Assembly (NCBI RefSeq): GCF_008087625.1
Contig: NZ_CP042997.1
Span: 9,486,001-9,550,000, forward strand
Origin: Aquisphaera giovannonii
GTDB lineage: Bacteria; Planctomycetota; Planctomycetia; Isosphaerales; Isosphaeraceae
Direction: 5' to 3'
DNA: 64,000 nt
Positions 8,264 through 17,065 of the stretch are shown piece by piece. The position numbers were made by a program, and so were the translations under genes. The first letter of the stretch is position 1; the number at the start of each line of letters is the position of its first letter. The notes below the pieces were generated by a model, which was given only the letters and a program-made list of their open reading frames with translations, searched no databases and was not told the DNA's origin.

Positions 8264-9010
8264 ATGATCGACAAGCTGCTGGCACCGCCACCCGAGCTGG
8301 ATTACGGCATCCGGGTGGACAAGTATCACCAGATCGGCGAGGAGTACAGCCGGCACTGCCGGGAGCTCGCCGGGCTGGCCCCGGACGGACGCGTCCTGGA
8401 CGTCGGCTGCGGCTTCGCGCCGCTGGCGGCCGGCCTCACCTCCTATCTCTCGCCGGAGGGGAGCTACGTCGGGATCGACGCGGTGCCCAACGGCGTCGAG
8501 TGGGCGTCCCGGACGATCTCGCCGCACTACCCCAACTTCCGCTTCGCCTGGATCGACGCGTACAACCAGACCTATCGGCCCAACGGACGCCTCGACCCGC
8601 GCAGCTACCGATTCCCGTTCGAGGACGACGAGTTCGACCTCGTCTACATGCGGTCCGTGTTCACGCACATGCTGCCCGACGACGTGGAGAACTACCTCTC
8701 CGAGGTGCGGCGGGTGATGAAGCCCGGCGGCCGCTCGCTGATCACGTACTTCCTGCTCAACAGCGAATCGACGCGGCTCATGGGGGGGGAGGGGTCGTTC
8801 ATCAACTTCCCGCACGACTACGGGGTCTACAGCAAGCACTACCCCGGGCCGGAGGGGAGCATCGCGTACCGGGAAGGCCACGTCCGCGAGCTCTATCGTC
8901 AGGTCGGGCTGACGATCGTCGGGCCGATCCACTTCGGTTACTGGTGCGGCCGGGAGTCCGGCCGGAGCTCCCAGGACATCATCATCGCGACGAAGCAGGA
9001 GAAGGGGTGA
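8264..9010 (+). CDS. Class I SAM-dependent methyltransferase
   Basis: A protein of 248 residues with a standard class I methyltransferase domain. Motif I is VLDVGCGFAP (about 43-52), followed by an acidic strand end in YVGIDA, motif IV as DEFDLVYMRSVFTHM and the post-motif RRVMKPGGRSLITYF. This layout occurs often in sugar and natural-product methyltransferases. A ribosome site GGAGG lies 5 bases before the ATG at 8264; the longer frame from 8123 overlaps the monooxygenase gene and is rejected. The stop codon overlaps the start of the next gene (TGATG), so the dioxygenase is translationally coupled. The acceptor is unknown; the adjacent glycosyltransferases make a sugar or glycosylated metabolite plausible. 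Confidence 0.88.
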   Translation: MIDKLLAPPPELDYGIRVDKYHQIGEEYSRHCRELAGLAPDGRVLDVGCGFAPLAAGLTSYLSPEGSYVGIDAVPNGVEWASRTISPHYPNFRFAWIDAYNQTYRPNGRLDPRSYRFPFEDDEFDLVYMRSVFTHMLPDDVENYLSEVRRVMKPGGRSLITYFLLNSESTRLMGGEGSFINFPHDYGVYSKHYPGPEGSIAYREGHVRELYRQVGLTIVGPIHFGYWCGRESGRSSQDIIIATKQEKG

Positions 9011-9837
9011 TGGGCCGGCGCCTCTCCGCCGCGGACGTCGCCCGCTTCGAGGAGGACGGGGTCCTCTTCCCGGTCGCGGCCCTGGATCCGGGGCCGCTCG
9101 CCGCGTTCCGCTCGGGCTTCGAATCGGTGATGGAGGCGCTCGGCGACGATCGCCGTCCCGAGCGGTTCGGCCAGTGGCACCTCTGCTTCCGGTGGGCCTA
9201 CGACCTGGTGACCCACCCGCCGATCCTCGATGCGGTGGAGGACCTGCTGGGCCCGGACATCCTCGTCCACTCGGCGTCCGCGTTCGCCAAGCGCCCGGGC
9301 AGCCCGGAGTTCGTCTCCTGGCACCAGGACGGGTACAACTGGGAGCTCGACGTCCCCAGGCTCGCCTCGGCGTGGGTCGCCCTCACCGACAGCACGCCGG
9401 AGAACGGCTGCCTCCGGGTCGTCCCGGGGTCGCATCGGCGTTCGCGGCTGGATCACCTCGCGCGGCATCACGAGCACAACATGCTCGGCAGCGGCCTCCA
9501 GGTCGCCGACGAGGTGGTCGAGTCGCAGGCCGTCGACGTCGCGCTCAGGGCCGGCGAGATGTCGTTCCACCACGTCGACATCGTCCACGGCTCGGGGCCG
9601 AATCGCTCGCGCGGGCCGCGCATCGGCTTCGCGATCCGCTACACGACGCCGGGCGTGTCCCAGCGGCGGTCGCATCACGAGGTGGTCCTGGCCCGCGGCT
9701 CGGATCGCCACGCCCGGTTCGACGTCCGGGCCGCGCCGCCGTCCGGCTCGATCGCCGACGGCTGGTCGGCCCAGAGGGCCCTGGCCGGGCGGATGAGCGA
9801 GGCTCAGGTCCCGTCCTCGCGGCGGGCGGAGAAGTAG
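9010..9837 (+). CDS. Phytanoyl-CoA dioxygenase (PhyH) family Fe(II)/2-oxoglutarate oxygenase
   Basis: A protein of 275 residues with the double-stranded beta-helix of PhyH-type oxygenases. The iron-binding triad is visible: His105 and Asp107 in SWHQDGYN, and His193 in DIVHGSGPN. A basic residue in RGPRIGFAIRY about 10-17 residues later fits the 2-oxoglutarate-binding site. ENGCLRVVPGSH is another family hallmark. Such enzymes hydroxylate or halogenate small molecules and are common tailoring enzymes in natural-product clusters. The start codon overlaps the methyltransferase stop. The 3' end overlaps by 34 bp the 3' end of the convergent glycosyltransferase-like gene on the other strand. It is the last gene of the plus-strand operon that begins at 4868. 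Confidence 0.9.
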   Translation: MGRRLSAADVARFEEDGVLFPVAALDPGPLAAFRSGFESVMEALGDDRRPERFGQWHLCFRWAYDLVTHPPILDAVEDLLGPDILVHSASAFAKRPGSPEFVSWHQDGYNWELDVPRLASAWVALTDSTPENGCLRVVPGSHRRSRLDHLARHHEHNMLGSGLQVADEVVESQAVDVALRAGEMSFHHVDIVHGSGPNRSRGPRIGFAIRYTTPGVSQRRSHHEVVLARGSDRHARFDVRAAPPSGSIADGWSAQRALAGRMSEAQVPSSRRAEK

Positions 9838-10721
9838 GCCGCCACGTCGGCATGGAGCCCGGGCTTGTCGGAGCCCCATTCGTAGAGGTCCCCCTCGAGG
9901 ACCAGGTCCCGGCGAGGGTCGAAGTCGTGCCGCAGCAGGATCTCATCCCGGGCGCAATAGCGGCGGTCCTCGAAGGAGCCGTGCCACAGGTGGTAGACGT
10001 CGATCGGGAGGTGATCGATCCGCGGCGCCCGCCCTTGGCGGACGCGGCGGCACCAGGCGTCTGCGTCCTCGGTCATGGCGGCCGTGGCCATCGAAGAGTA
10101 GTGGTACAGCCCCGTCGAGTCGTAGAGGCAGTCGGCGAGGATCGAGTCGCCGTTGCCGAGGATCGACCGGTCGTACAAGCCCGCGTCGGAGAGGAGCGAC
10201 CTCCGGGCCGCCCACGCGAAGCCGGGGACGGCGAACGGGAGCTCGCCGGCGCGACGCCGGGCCAGCCAGTCGGGGGCCCCCGCCGCCTGGGCCACGAGCC
10301 CCACGTCGTCCCCCAGGCTCCGGCCGGCGTACCGCCGATGCCCCGGCGGCAGGTGGACCACGCGCCCGAAGAGCTGGACGATGTCCGCGTCCTCCAGCCG
10401 CTCGGCCAGCATGGGGAGCCACCCGGCGTCGCCGAACAGCAGGTCGCAGTCGAGCCAGGCGCACGCCGTGCAGCGATCCGGGAGGCGGGAGACGGCGGCG
10501 TTGATGAGCCGCTCCTTCATCCAGAGGCGGCTCCGCCCCCTCAGGTGGAGGACGGACGAGGAGGCGGGGAGCTCGAAGGGGTCGTCGTCGAACGCCAGCT
10601 CGACGGTGAGCAGCGGCACGCCCTGGGCCTCGAGCGACTCGACGAACAGCCGGTAGTTCTCGCGGCGGGTGCGATATCCGACGGGGTTGAAGTACGTGGT
10701 GATGCAGGCGACCTCGTGCAT
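9804..10721 (-). CDS. Glycosyltransferase-like protein (GT-A type)
   Basis: A protein of 305 residues from the ATG at 10721, which has a G-rich ribosome site upstream; a start 48 bp earlier is possible. The N-terminus (ACITTYFNPVGYRTRRENY) and the segment ACAWLDCDLLFGD provide a nucleotide-sugar-like entry and a DxD-type motif (DCD). A later segment around NGDSILADCLYD may contribute the acceptor or metal site. The pattern fits glycosyltransferase family proteins that act on surface or secreted glycans, although the exact family is uncertain. It is transcribed divergently from the large fusion gene at 10802 and converges on the dioxygenase gene with a 34 bp overlap. Confidence 0.72.
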   Translation of the reverse strand: MHEVACITTYFNPVGYRTRRENYRLFVESLEAQGVPLLTVELAFDDDPFELPASSSVLHLRGRSRLWMKERLINAAVSRLPDRCTACAWLDCDLLFGDAGWLPMLAERLEDADIVQLFGRVVHLPPGHRRYAGRSLGDDVGLVAQAAGAPDWLARRRAGELPFAVPGFAWAARRSLLSDAGLYDRSILGNGDSILADCLYDSTGLYHYSSMATAAMTEDADAWCRRVRQGRAPRIDHLPIDVYHLWHGSFEDRRYCARDEILLRHDFDPRRDLVLEGDLYEWGSDKPGLHADVAAYFSARREDGT

Positions 10722-10801
10722 GGACACCCCCCGCGCGCGGGCACCTTCGAGGGCGGGCGCCGGCTTCACGAGACCCGGCGGACGCCGGAGCGGATCGATT
10801 G

Positions 10802-13210
10802 ATGGGATCGCAGCCCTTGCACCGCGAGGACGCAGATCATAGCGGCCGTCGGCCGGGATTCCAACCCTCGGCCGCGGCGGCAGGCCACCACCGGGCGGCC
10901 GCGCGACTGGCGCGGGAGCATTGCCCCGCGGCGACGACGGCGGCGGGCCTCGGGCCGGACGCCGGCCCCGCCCTCGCGCTGGTCGACTGGATCGCGCGTC
11001 GCACGACCGTGGCCGGGGACTTCCGGCGACGGCCCGGGGGGCGAGACGCCTCGGGGACGGGCCCGGCTCCTTTCGCGGCCGGCGAATCCTTCGACCTCAT
11101 CCTCTGCCTCGACCTCCCGGGCCGGGCCGAGCGGCCGGAAGTCCTGCTCCGCGGCCTGCTGGAGATCGGGGGGCGTGTCATCGTCTCGGTGCCCCTCGCC
11201 GGGACGGACGCCGCCGCGGACGCCGAGGAACCCGGGGACGTCGATCCCCTGCTCCTCCAGCGATGGGCCAGGCGGCGGTGGCTCGCGTCGGAGATGGTCC
11301 ATGAGGGGGGCCTCTCGCGGCTGGTCGCGGTCTTCCGCGGGGGCGGGGCGGCGTCGCCGTGGGACTTCGGGGACTCGGAGGAGGATCGCTCCTGGATGGG
11401 CGGGATGGCCGCCGCGATCGACGCGGTCCGCCTCCCCCGGCGACGGCCCCGGTCGGACCGGGTCCTGAAGGCCGAGTCCCGGCCGGACGACCCGCTGCGG
11501 CGCGAGGTGGTGGGCACGGTCGGCGTCTACATCGTCCGGGCCCTCCTCGGCGCGATGGGCTTCGACGAGGGCCGCAAGTTCGGCTGGCGGCTGGAGCACA
11601 AGCTCGTGCAGGCGAGGGTCTTCAACCACTACCTCGGGCGCGAGTTCCCGGCGTCCTGGGGGGTCGATTCCCTAATCCGGCGCGGCCTGGCCGACCCGCT
11701 CATCGACGCCCTGCTCGCCCGCCGGGTGATCGCCAAGGAGGCGCTCGGGCATCTCTCCGGCGACTACGGCGAGCCCGAGGCGACGCACGAGGTGCTGGCC
11801 AGCCTGATGCGGGACGGCCGCCCGCCGGCCGCGTCGGCGCCGGCCGAGGAGGCCTGGGTCATCCAGGAACGGCTCGAGATCGAGCACGAGTACCGGGTGC
11901 ACAGCCTCGAGGACCTGGTCCTGCCCGGCATGACCTTCAGCCGCTACGGGCCGTTCTGCGTCCCGGGGGATCGCGACGAGGTGAACGCGTACGTCGCGTC
12001 GATCCTGGCGAGGCTGCCCGACGCCCTCGTCGGCGAATCCCTGTACGCGTGGGACATCGCGCGCGTGGCCGGCGGCGGCCTCCGCGTGGTGGAGGCGAAC
12101 CTGGTGGGCTTCCACCCCGTCTACGAGCGCGGATTCCAGGCCAGCGGGTTCTTCCAGTATCACCCCCAGGGCCCGCCGCTGCTCGTCGACCTGCTGAGGC
12201 ATGCGGAATCGACGTACAACGTGCGCTTCGAGCTCCTGGGCGACTGGAGCGGCGAGCCGAACCGCCACGCGCTCTACCTGAGGGTCTTCCGCCACTACCT
12301 CGATCGGCCGCCAATCCACGCGGTACCCTCCGGCGAACGGCCGGCCGCCCTCCCCGCGCCCGAGCGGGTCGACGCGGTGCTCCATCTCCGGGCCGAGGAG
12401 CTGCCGAGGTTCGCCCTGCTCCGGGATTCCATCGCGAGCACGGGGGCGCCGATCGGCACGCTCCACGTGGCCGTGCCCGACGCGGAGATCGAGGCGGTGA
12501 TGGCCCATGGCGCGACCTCGGGTCCGGGCTGCGTGCTTGTCCCGGAATCGGAGCTGGTGCCGATGCGACCCGGCCCCGACGGGCCGCCGGATCGCGCCCT
12601 GGGGCAGGTCGCCCGCCTCGCCCTGGCGGCCCGGATCGGCGAGGAATTCTGCCTCGACCTGGCCCCCGACGTCGTCTCCGTCCGTCGATTCCGGGTCTCC
12701 GACCTGATCCGGGAGGGGAAGGCCTTCCACTCGCGCGCGATTGGCGCCGAGCGGGCGGATCGCTACCGACGCGCCGAGGAGCTGCTGGGCCTGCGGCGGT
12801 CGGGCTGGGCCCACGGCACGCTGCCCTTCCTGTTCGTCAAGCGGACCGTGCTCGCGATGCTGGACTACCTGGCGTCCCGGGCGGCCGCGGCTCCCGGCGG
12901 CGACGGCGACTGGAGGGGATACTTGCTCCGCCGGGCCGAGTGGGACCTCGGCGAGGCCTACTTCACGTTCGCCGAGGCCTTCGGCCTCGAGGAGCGGGAT
13001 TACTTCCCCGGCGAATGGGGCCTGGCGGGGAATTGCGCCTGGTCCGTCGAGGACTGGGAGACGTGGGATCCGTCCGCCTCCTTCGAGGAGTACATCTCGT
13101 TCTACTTCTCCGTGCTCCGCGTGGGGCGGGTGCCGGCGGGGACGATCCGCCGCCGCCTGGCCCCCCACCTCGGCACGGGCATCCTCGGCCCCCAGCGGAA
13201 GGACGATTGA
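10802..13210 (+). CDS. Three-part fusion: methyltransferase-like, ATP-grasp-like and DUF6492-type glycosyltransferase-like regions
   Basis: A protein of 802 residues. Residues about 90-140 (FDLILCLDLPG, LLEIGGRVIVSVPL) resemble the second half of a Rossmann methyltransferase, but no glycine-rich motif I is seen, so this part may be inactive. Residues about 195-490 look ATP-grasp-like: FGWRLEHKLVQARVFNHYLG near the start, WVIQERLEIEHEYRVH in the middle, and VVEANLVGFHPVYERGFQ as the likely metal/ATP-binding end. Residues about 510-800 match the DUF6492 glycosyltransferase-like pattern (VDAVLHLRAEELPRF, FCLDLAPDVVSVRRF, FPGEWGLAGNCAWS). The combination suggests activation and transfer within glycan or glycopeptide assembly. 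The ATG at 10802 is chosen over the adjacent TTG. The next gene starts 3 bp after the stop. Confidence 0.7.
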   Translation: MGSQPLHREDADHSGRRPGFQPSAAAAGHHRAAARLAREHCPAATTAAGLGPDAGPALALVDWIARRTTVAGDFRRRPGGRDASGTGPAPFAAGESFDLILCLDLPGRAERPEVLLRGLLEIGGRVIVSVPLAGTDAAADAEEPGDVDPLLLQRWARRRWLASEMVHEGGLSRLVAVFRGGGAASPWDFGDSEEDRSWMGGMAAAIDAVRLPRRRPRSDRVLKAESRPDDPLRREVVGTVGVYIVRALLGAMGFDEGRKFGWRLEHKLVQARVFNHYLGREFPASWGVDSLIRRGLADPLIDALLARRVIAKEALGHLSGDYGEPEATHEVLASLMRDGRPPAASAPAEEAWVIQERLEIEHEYRVHSLEDLVLPGMTFSRYGPFCVPGDRDEVNAYVASILARLPDALVGESLYAWDIARVAGGGLRVVEANLVGFHPVYERGFQASGFFQYHPQGPPLLVDLLRHAESTYNVRFELLGDWSGEPNRHALYLRVFRHYLDRPPIHAVPSGERPAALPAPERVDAVLHLRAEELPRFALLRDSIASTGAPIGTLHVAVPDAEIEAVMAHGATSGPGCVLVPESELVPMRPGPDGPPDRALGQVARLALAARIGEEFCLDLAPDVVSVRRFRVSDLIREGKAFHSRAIGAERADRYRRAEELLGLRRSGWAHGTLPFLFVKRTVLAMLDYLASRAAAAPGGDGDWRGYLLRRAEWDLGEAYFTFAEAFGLEERDYFPGEWGLAGNCAWSVEDWETWDPSASFEEYISFYFSVLRVGRVPAGTIRRRLAPHLGTGILGPQRKDD

Positions 13211-13213
13211 CGC

Positions 13214-14521
13214 GTGGAACCCAGGCACCTGCTGCGAGTGCGAGGGCCGGAGGAGGCCCTGGCCGCCCTGGCCTCGGTACCCCCGGGCGCCTGGCTCATC
13301 CTGTCGGTCCGCCCCGGGCCTCTCGCGGAGGCGGATGCGCCGATCGACTCGGTCGCCGAACTGCTCATGCCGCCTTCCGGGACGATCGCCGTCCTCGATC
13401 CGAGGCTCACCGAGTACGGTGCGGAGGCGCTGGCCGTTGAATTCCTCCGGGCCCTCCATCGCCCGGGACTCATGACGCTGCTCGTCCCCCCGGCGGAGAT
13501 CCCGGCCGTCAGCGGGAAGAACCACGGGCCGGTGCTCTCCTTCGTCGGGCCCGCCTCGCTCCTGGCCGGCTCGCCGGCCGGCCCGGCGGGTCGGCTGCCC
13601 GAGGAGCTCTGCTTCCTGGCACTCCGGGCCGTGATGCACGGGGCGAAGGTCGGCGTGATCGCCCGGGAATGCCCGTCGCGGGCCGACGACTCGCCCCCCT
13701 GGGTCCCGGGCGAGGCGGGCGACGCCATCCCGCAGACCGCCCTGATCATGGCCCATCGGGGGCCCTGCGAGCTGCTCCGGGCTGCGCTCACCGGCCTGGC
13801 CGCGAGCGACCCGGCGCCGGACGCCCTGCGGGTCGGCCTGGACCTCGAGGAGGATGAGCTCGGCCCCTATCTCTCGCTCGCCCGGGAGTTCCCCCGCGCG
13901 TCCTTCTACGTCGGCTCGCACGCCCCCGTGGGCCCCTACGTGATCCGCCAGGCGATCGCGGACGAGGCGCCCGAGGAACGCCTGGTGTTCCACGACTCGG
14001 ACGACCTCTCCACGTGCGATCGCTTCCACTGGCTGCATCGCGACCTGACGATGAGGGGCCCTGCGCTGGTGGGGAGCCACGAGCTCCGGTACGACGAGGA
14101 CGACCGGGAAGTCCGGGCGGTGCGGTTCCCGCTCGACGCCTCCGCGGCGCTGGCGATCGAGCCGAAGCACCCCCAGCTCCACCCGACCACGATGCTGACC
14201 GCCGAGGGCCTGCGCCGGTCGGGGGGCTTCTCGACGGATTGCGTCTTCGGCAACGATACGCAGCTCATGCTCCGGGCGTATTTCCACATGCCCCTGAGGA
14301 ACGTCGACCGATTCCTCTACATCCGCCGCGACCGCTGGGAGTCCCTGACGAACGCGCCGGAGACCGGCATGGAGAACCCCCTCCGGATCGCCCGCAACAT
14401 CGCCTGGAGGTCGGACTTCGAGGCCGTCAGGGCGGGGCGGATGCGCCTCGAGGATTCCTCGCTGATGGCGATCGAGGGGCGCGGGGCCTGGGCCCTCCGC
14501 CGGCTCGACGCCGCCCGATGA
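13214..14521 (+). CDS. Glycosyltransferase-like protein with DxDD motif
   Basis: A protein of 435 residues starting at GTG, three bases after the preceding stop, with the ribosome site GGAAGGA inside the preceding gene. The C-terminal two thirds look like a GT2/GT-A transferase: TALIMAHRGPCELLRAALTGL opens the fold, LRVGLDLEEDE follows, and LVFHDSDDLSTCDRFHWLH carries the DxDD metal-binding motif. The segment LRRSGGFSTDCVFGNDTQLMLRAYF corresponds to the acceptor/catalytic ED-like region. The N-terminal 160 residues are less recognisable and may be a separate binding domain. Its stop overlaps a possible start of the next glycosyltransferase, so the set is one transcription unit. Confidence 0.72.
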   Translation: MEPRHLLRVRGPEEALAALASVPPGAWLILSVRPGPLAEADAPIDSVAELLMPPSGTIAVLDPRLTEYGAEALAVEFLRALHRPGLMTLLVPPAEIPAVSGKNHGPVLSFVGPASLLAGSPAGPAGRLPEELCFLALRAVMHGAKVGVIARECPSRADDSPPWVPGEAGDAIPQTALIMAHRGPCELLRAALTGLAASDPAPDALRVGLDLEEDELGPYLSLAREFPRASFYVGSHAPVGPYVIRQAIADEAPEERLVFHDSDDLSTCDRFHWLHRDLTMRGPALVGSHELRYDEDDREVRAVRFPLDASAALAIEPKHPQLHPTTMLTAEGLRRSGGFSTDCVFGNDTQLMLRAYFHMPLRNVDRFLYIRRDRWESLTNAPETGMENPLRIARNIAWRSDFEAVRAGRMRLEDSSLMAIEGRGAWALRRLDAAR

Positions 14522-14565
14522 ACGACCGTGCCGTCCCACACCGATCCCACGCGGGAGCCAGCCCG

Positions 14566-15144
14566 ATGGCCGAACGCACGCTGAAGGTCTCGATCATCAT
14601 GCCGACGTACCGGCGGCCGCACACGATAGGGCAGGCCATCGGCTCCGTCCTGGCGCAGACGCACGCCGACTGGGAGCTGATCGTCTCCGACAACGCGGGC
14701 GACGGCTATCGGTTCGACGACCCGCGCATCGTCGTGTTGGATTCGCGAGGGGTCGCCAGCGCCGCCTACGCGCGGAACCGGGCGATCCCGCTCGCGACCG
14801 GCGACCTCGTGAGTTTCCTGGACGACGACGACGAGCTCGACCCGACCTACCTGGAGACGCTCGCGGGAGAGTTCCGCTCGCGGCCGGCGTTGCAGATGGT
14901 CAAGTGCCAGATGATCCGGCGGGGGGAGCTCAACGAGACGTACGGGACGCCGACCGTGCTGGTGCGACGGCCGCTCGCCACGCCCTCGTGGGAGCCGATG
15001 TGGCGGCAGGACCGGAGCTATTTCCAGGCGATCATCGACCGGCACGGGCTGTCCGAGGCGGCCGGCACCCTCGCCATCCTGCCCCGGGCGCTCTGCCGAT
15101 CCGGCGTGGATCCGACCGGCGGCCTGCGGGCGGGGGGGCTCTAG
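14566..15144 (+). CDS. Family 2 glycosyltransferase, short
   Basis: A protein of 192 residues (208 if the overlapping ATG at 14518 is used; 14566 has the better ribosome site, GGGAG about 9 bases upstream). It is a classic GT2 domain: VSIIMPTYRRPHTIGQAIGS at the start, DWELIVSDN, ARNRAIPLATGDLVSFLDD with the DDDDELD metal-binding cluster near residue 85. It is shorter than typical GT2 enzymes (about 250-320 residues) and stops soon after the SWEPMWRQDRSYFQ region, ending in a Gly/Leu tail. It may be a minimal domain or slightly truncated. It sits inside the plus-strand glycosyltransferase run. Confidence 0.8.
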   Translation: MAERTLKVSIIMPTYRRPHTIGQAIGSVLAQTHADWELIVSDNAGDGYRFDDPRIVVLDSRGVASAAYARNRAIPLATGDLVSFLDDDDELDPTYLETLAGEFRSRPALQMVKCQMIRRGELNETYGTPTVLVRRPLATPSWEPMWRQDRSYFQAIIDRHGLSEAAGTLAILPRALCRSGVDPTGGLRAGGL

Positions 15145-15243
15145 CGACGCCGCCGCCTCGCGGGCCGGGCCGCGATGGCACCGCGCCCCAGGGGCAGGCG
15201 CGATCCGGCGGGGACTCCATCGACGCGAACGTGGGGAGATTCG

Positions 15244-16182
15244 GTGAGGATCGCATCCGTCACGATGATCGGCCGATTCCCGCACGGCATCGGCCTCCAC
15301 GTCCGCAACCTGCGGTGGGCGCTCTCCGGGCGCGACCACAGCGTGATCGTGACCTTCGGCTCCTACATCGAGCAGCTCGGCCTCCGGAGCGACGATCGGG
15401 TCACCTACATCGCCTGCGGGGAGCCCGGCGATCCCCGCCGATTCTTCCCCTTCTGGAAGGAGTTCCCGCGGATCGTCCGCGACCGCGGCATCGACCCGGA
15501 ATGGTTCCTGTTCATGGAGCAGGACATCTGGTTCCACGCGCCGATCGAGGGCGACCCGCCGCCCGGGGCGGGCGAGATCCGCGCCTTCCTCCCGCCGAGC
15601 GAGGTCTATCACGCCGTGCTGAGGGGCGGAGAGCTCTACCACCCGAGGGTCTGGGAGGGCGCCAACCTCGTCCACGGGCCCCTCGTTCACCGCGCCATCG
15701 ACTACGGCATCGACTTTTCGGGGCATGCCGACCTGTTCATCCGCGCGGACAAGGAAGACTGGGATCGGCGGGCGGGGGGTACGATCTCGTTGCGCGAGTA
15801 CGAGCGCCCGGACACCATGGACGAATTCACGCTGTACTGCGCGCTCGTCGAGGGGACGCGGATGACGCACTCGCCGAGGGCGGCCCACCTGCAAGGGCCG
15901 GAGGCCCTTCACCGGCTCAGCCCAGAGATCTACGAGGGCTGCGGCGCGGAGAAGCTCGGTCGCGTCGCCGATCAATGGCGCGATTACATGTGCGCTTCGG
16001 CGGCCGTCGCGGTGTATTACATCGCCGGCAACTGGGACCGCGAGGCCGACTGGCGACGCATCCAGCGGCGCTACCGGCCCGAGTTCCGGAGCCTCATCCC
16101 CTCCGCCCGGGAATGGATGGAGCCGCGGGAGTACGAGCGGCTCGAGAGGGTCGTCGCCGGATTCTCGGCGGGCCCGGGCTGA
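15244..16182 (+). CDS. Glycosyltransferase-like protein
   Basis: A protein of 312 residues from GTG at 15244, with GGGGAG 7 bases upstream. The N-terminal region (IASVTMIGRFPHGIGLHVRNLRW) and the segment EWFLFMEQDIWFHAP look like a GT-A nucleotide-sugar site with a variant acidic motif (EQD). Further conserved-looking parts are NLVHGPLVHRAIDYGI and DEFTLYCALVEGTRMTHSP. The exact family is not recognised. It closes the plus-strand run of glycosyltransferases, and a minus-strand fucosyltransferase-like gene converges on it 42 bp beyond its stop. Confidence 0.65.
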   Translation: MRIASVTMIGRFPHGIGLHVRNLRWALSGRDHSVIVTFGSYIEQLGLRSDDRVTYIACGEPGDPRRFFPFWKEFPRIVRDRGIDPEWFLFMEQDIWFHAPIEGDPPPGAGEIRAFLPPSEVYHAVLRGGELYHPRVWEGANLVHGPLVHRAIDYGIDFSGHADLFIRADKEDWDRRAGGTISLREYERPDTMDEFTLYCALVEGTRMTHSPRAAHLQGPEALHRLSPEIYEGCGAEKLGRVADQWRDYMCASAAVAVYYIAGNWDREADWRRIQRRYRPEFRSLIPSAREWMEPREYERLERVVAGFSAGPG

Positions 16183-16224
16183 ACGACCCGTCGGGTGCGG
16201 TCGTCGCGCGGCGAGCCCCGGCCG

Positions 16225-16971
16225 TCAATCCGCGACGTGGAGGTCGGTCACGAGGGTGCGGCAATTCCTGGGATCGCAGATGCGCGGCCAGTTGCCCTCG
16301 ACGAATTCGACCGTCTGGTAGCCCGTGCGGTCCTCGACGACGGGGCTGAACACCCGCCCCTCGCCGAGCAACGCGGCCCACCAGCTGAAGGTGGAATTGG
16401 CCCGCAGCACGACGTCGGCGTTCATGACGGCGAAGAAGTCCGCCAGGAATCCCAGGCCCGGCCCGTCGAAGGCCGGCATGGGCGGCCTGAGCTCCTCGCA
16501 GACCCAGATGAGCGCGTCGACGTCGAGCCCGAATCGCCGGCAGGCGTCCAGGTAGGACGGCTTGGTGACGATCGCGAAGACCTCCTGGAGGTCGAGGTAA
16601 TCCCCCCGCCTCAGGTTGGCCGCGATGTAATAGGGCCTCGGCGGCTCGAACAGGGAGGTCCACTCGGGCCGGAACGCGTACCAGCGGCGGAGCTCGGCCG
16701 TCGAGAGGCGCCCCACGGCGTCCTGATACTGGAAGAAGCCGAACAGGTCGACGTCGACCCGTCCCCAGGGGAGTTCGTCGAACGCCGCCCGGGGGAGCGT
16801 CCGCGAGAGGGGCGGGTCATCGATCCCGAAGAGCCGTTGACCGATCCACGCCGGGGTCTCCAGCCTGGCGCCGTGCAGCTCGGCATACTTCCGCGCCACG
16901 GCATATTGGAAGAGCTGGTTCCCGAACCGGCCGTAGCTGCCGAGGCAGGAGATGGAGACGATCGCGCTCAT
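16225..16971 (-). CDS. GT11-type alpha-1,2-fucosyltransferase-like protein
   Basis: A protein of 248 residues with family 11 hallmarks: the N-terminal GRFGNQLFQYAVARKYA block (about 14-30), the donor-binding NLRRGDY motif in place of the usual HxRRGDY (about residue 121), and the C-terminal NSTFSWWAALLG block (about 203-214). These enzymes use GDP-fucose to form alpha-1,2 linkages on surface glycans. It is shorter than E. coli WbwK-type enzymes by about 40 residues but holds all three motifs. The start at 16971 leaves the conserved block properly placed; an upstream extension to 17028 is Pro/Gly-rich and rejected. It completes the glycosyltransferase cluster at 9.8-17 kb. Confidence 0.85.
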   Translation of the reverse strand: MSAIVSISCLGSYGRFGNQLFQYAVARKYAELHGARLETPAWIGQRLFGIDDPPLSRTLPRAAFDELPWGRVDVDLFGFFQYQDAVGRLSTAELRRWYAFRPEWTSLFEPPRPYYIAANLRRGDYLDLQEVFAIVTKPSYLDACRRFGLDVDALIWVCEELRPPMPAFDGPGLGFLADFFAVMNADVVLRANSTFSWWAALLGEGRVFSPVVEDRTGYQTVEFVEGNWPRICDPRNCRTLVTDLHVAD

Positions 16972-17065
16972 GACCCCAGAAGCTCCGCTTCCCGGCCGCG
17001 CACCGGGGATGGGCGAGGGGCCGGGCAATCTCCCCGGCCCGCGCGACTCCCGCGGGCGGCCCTGC

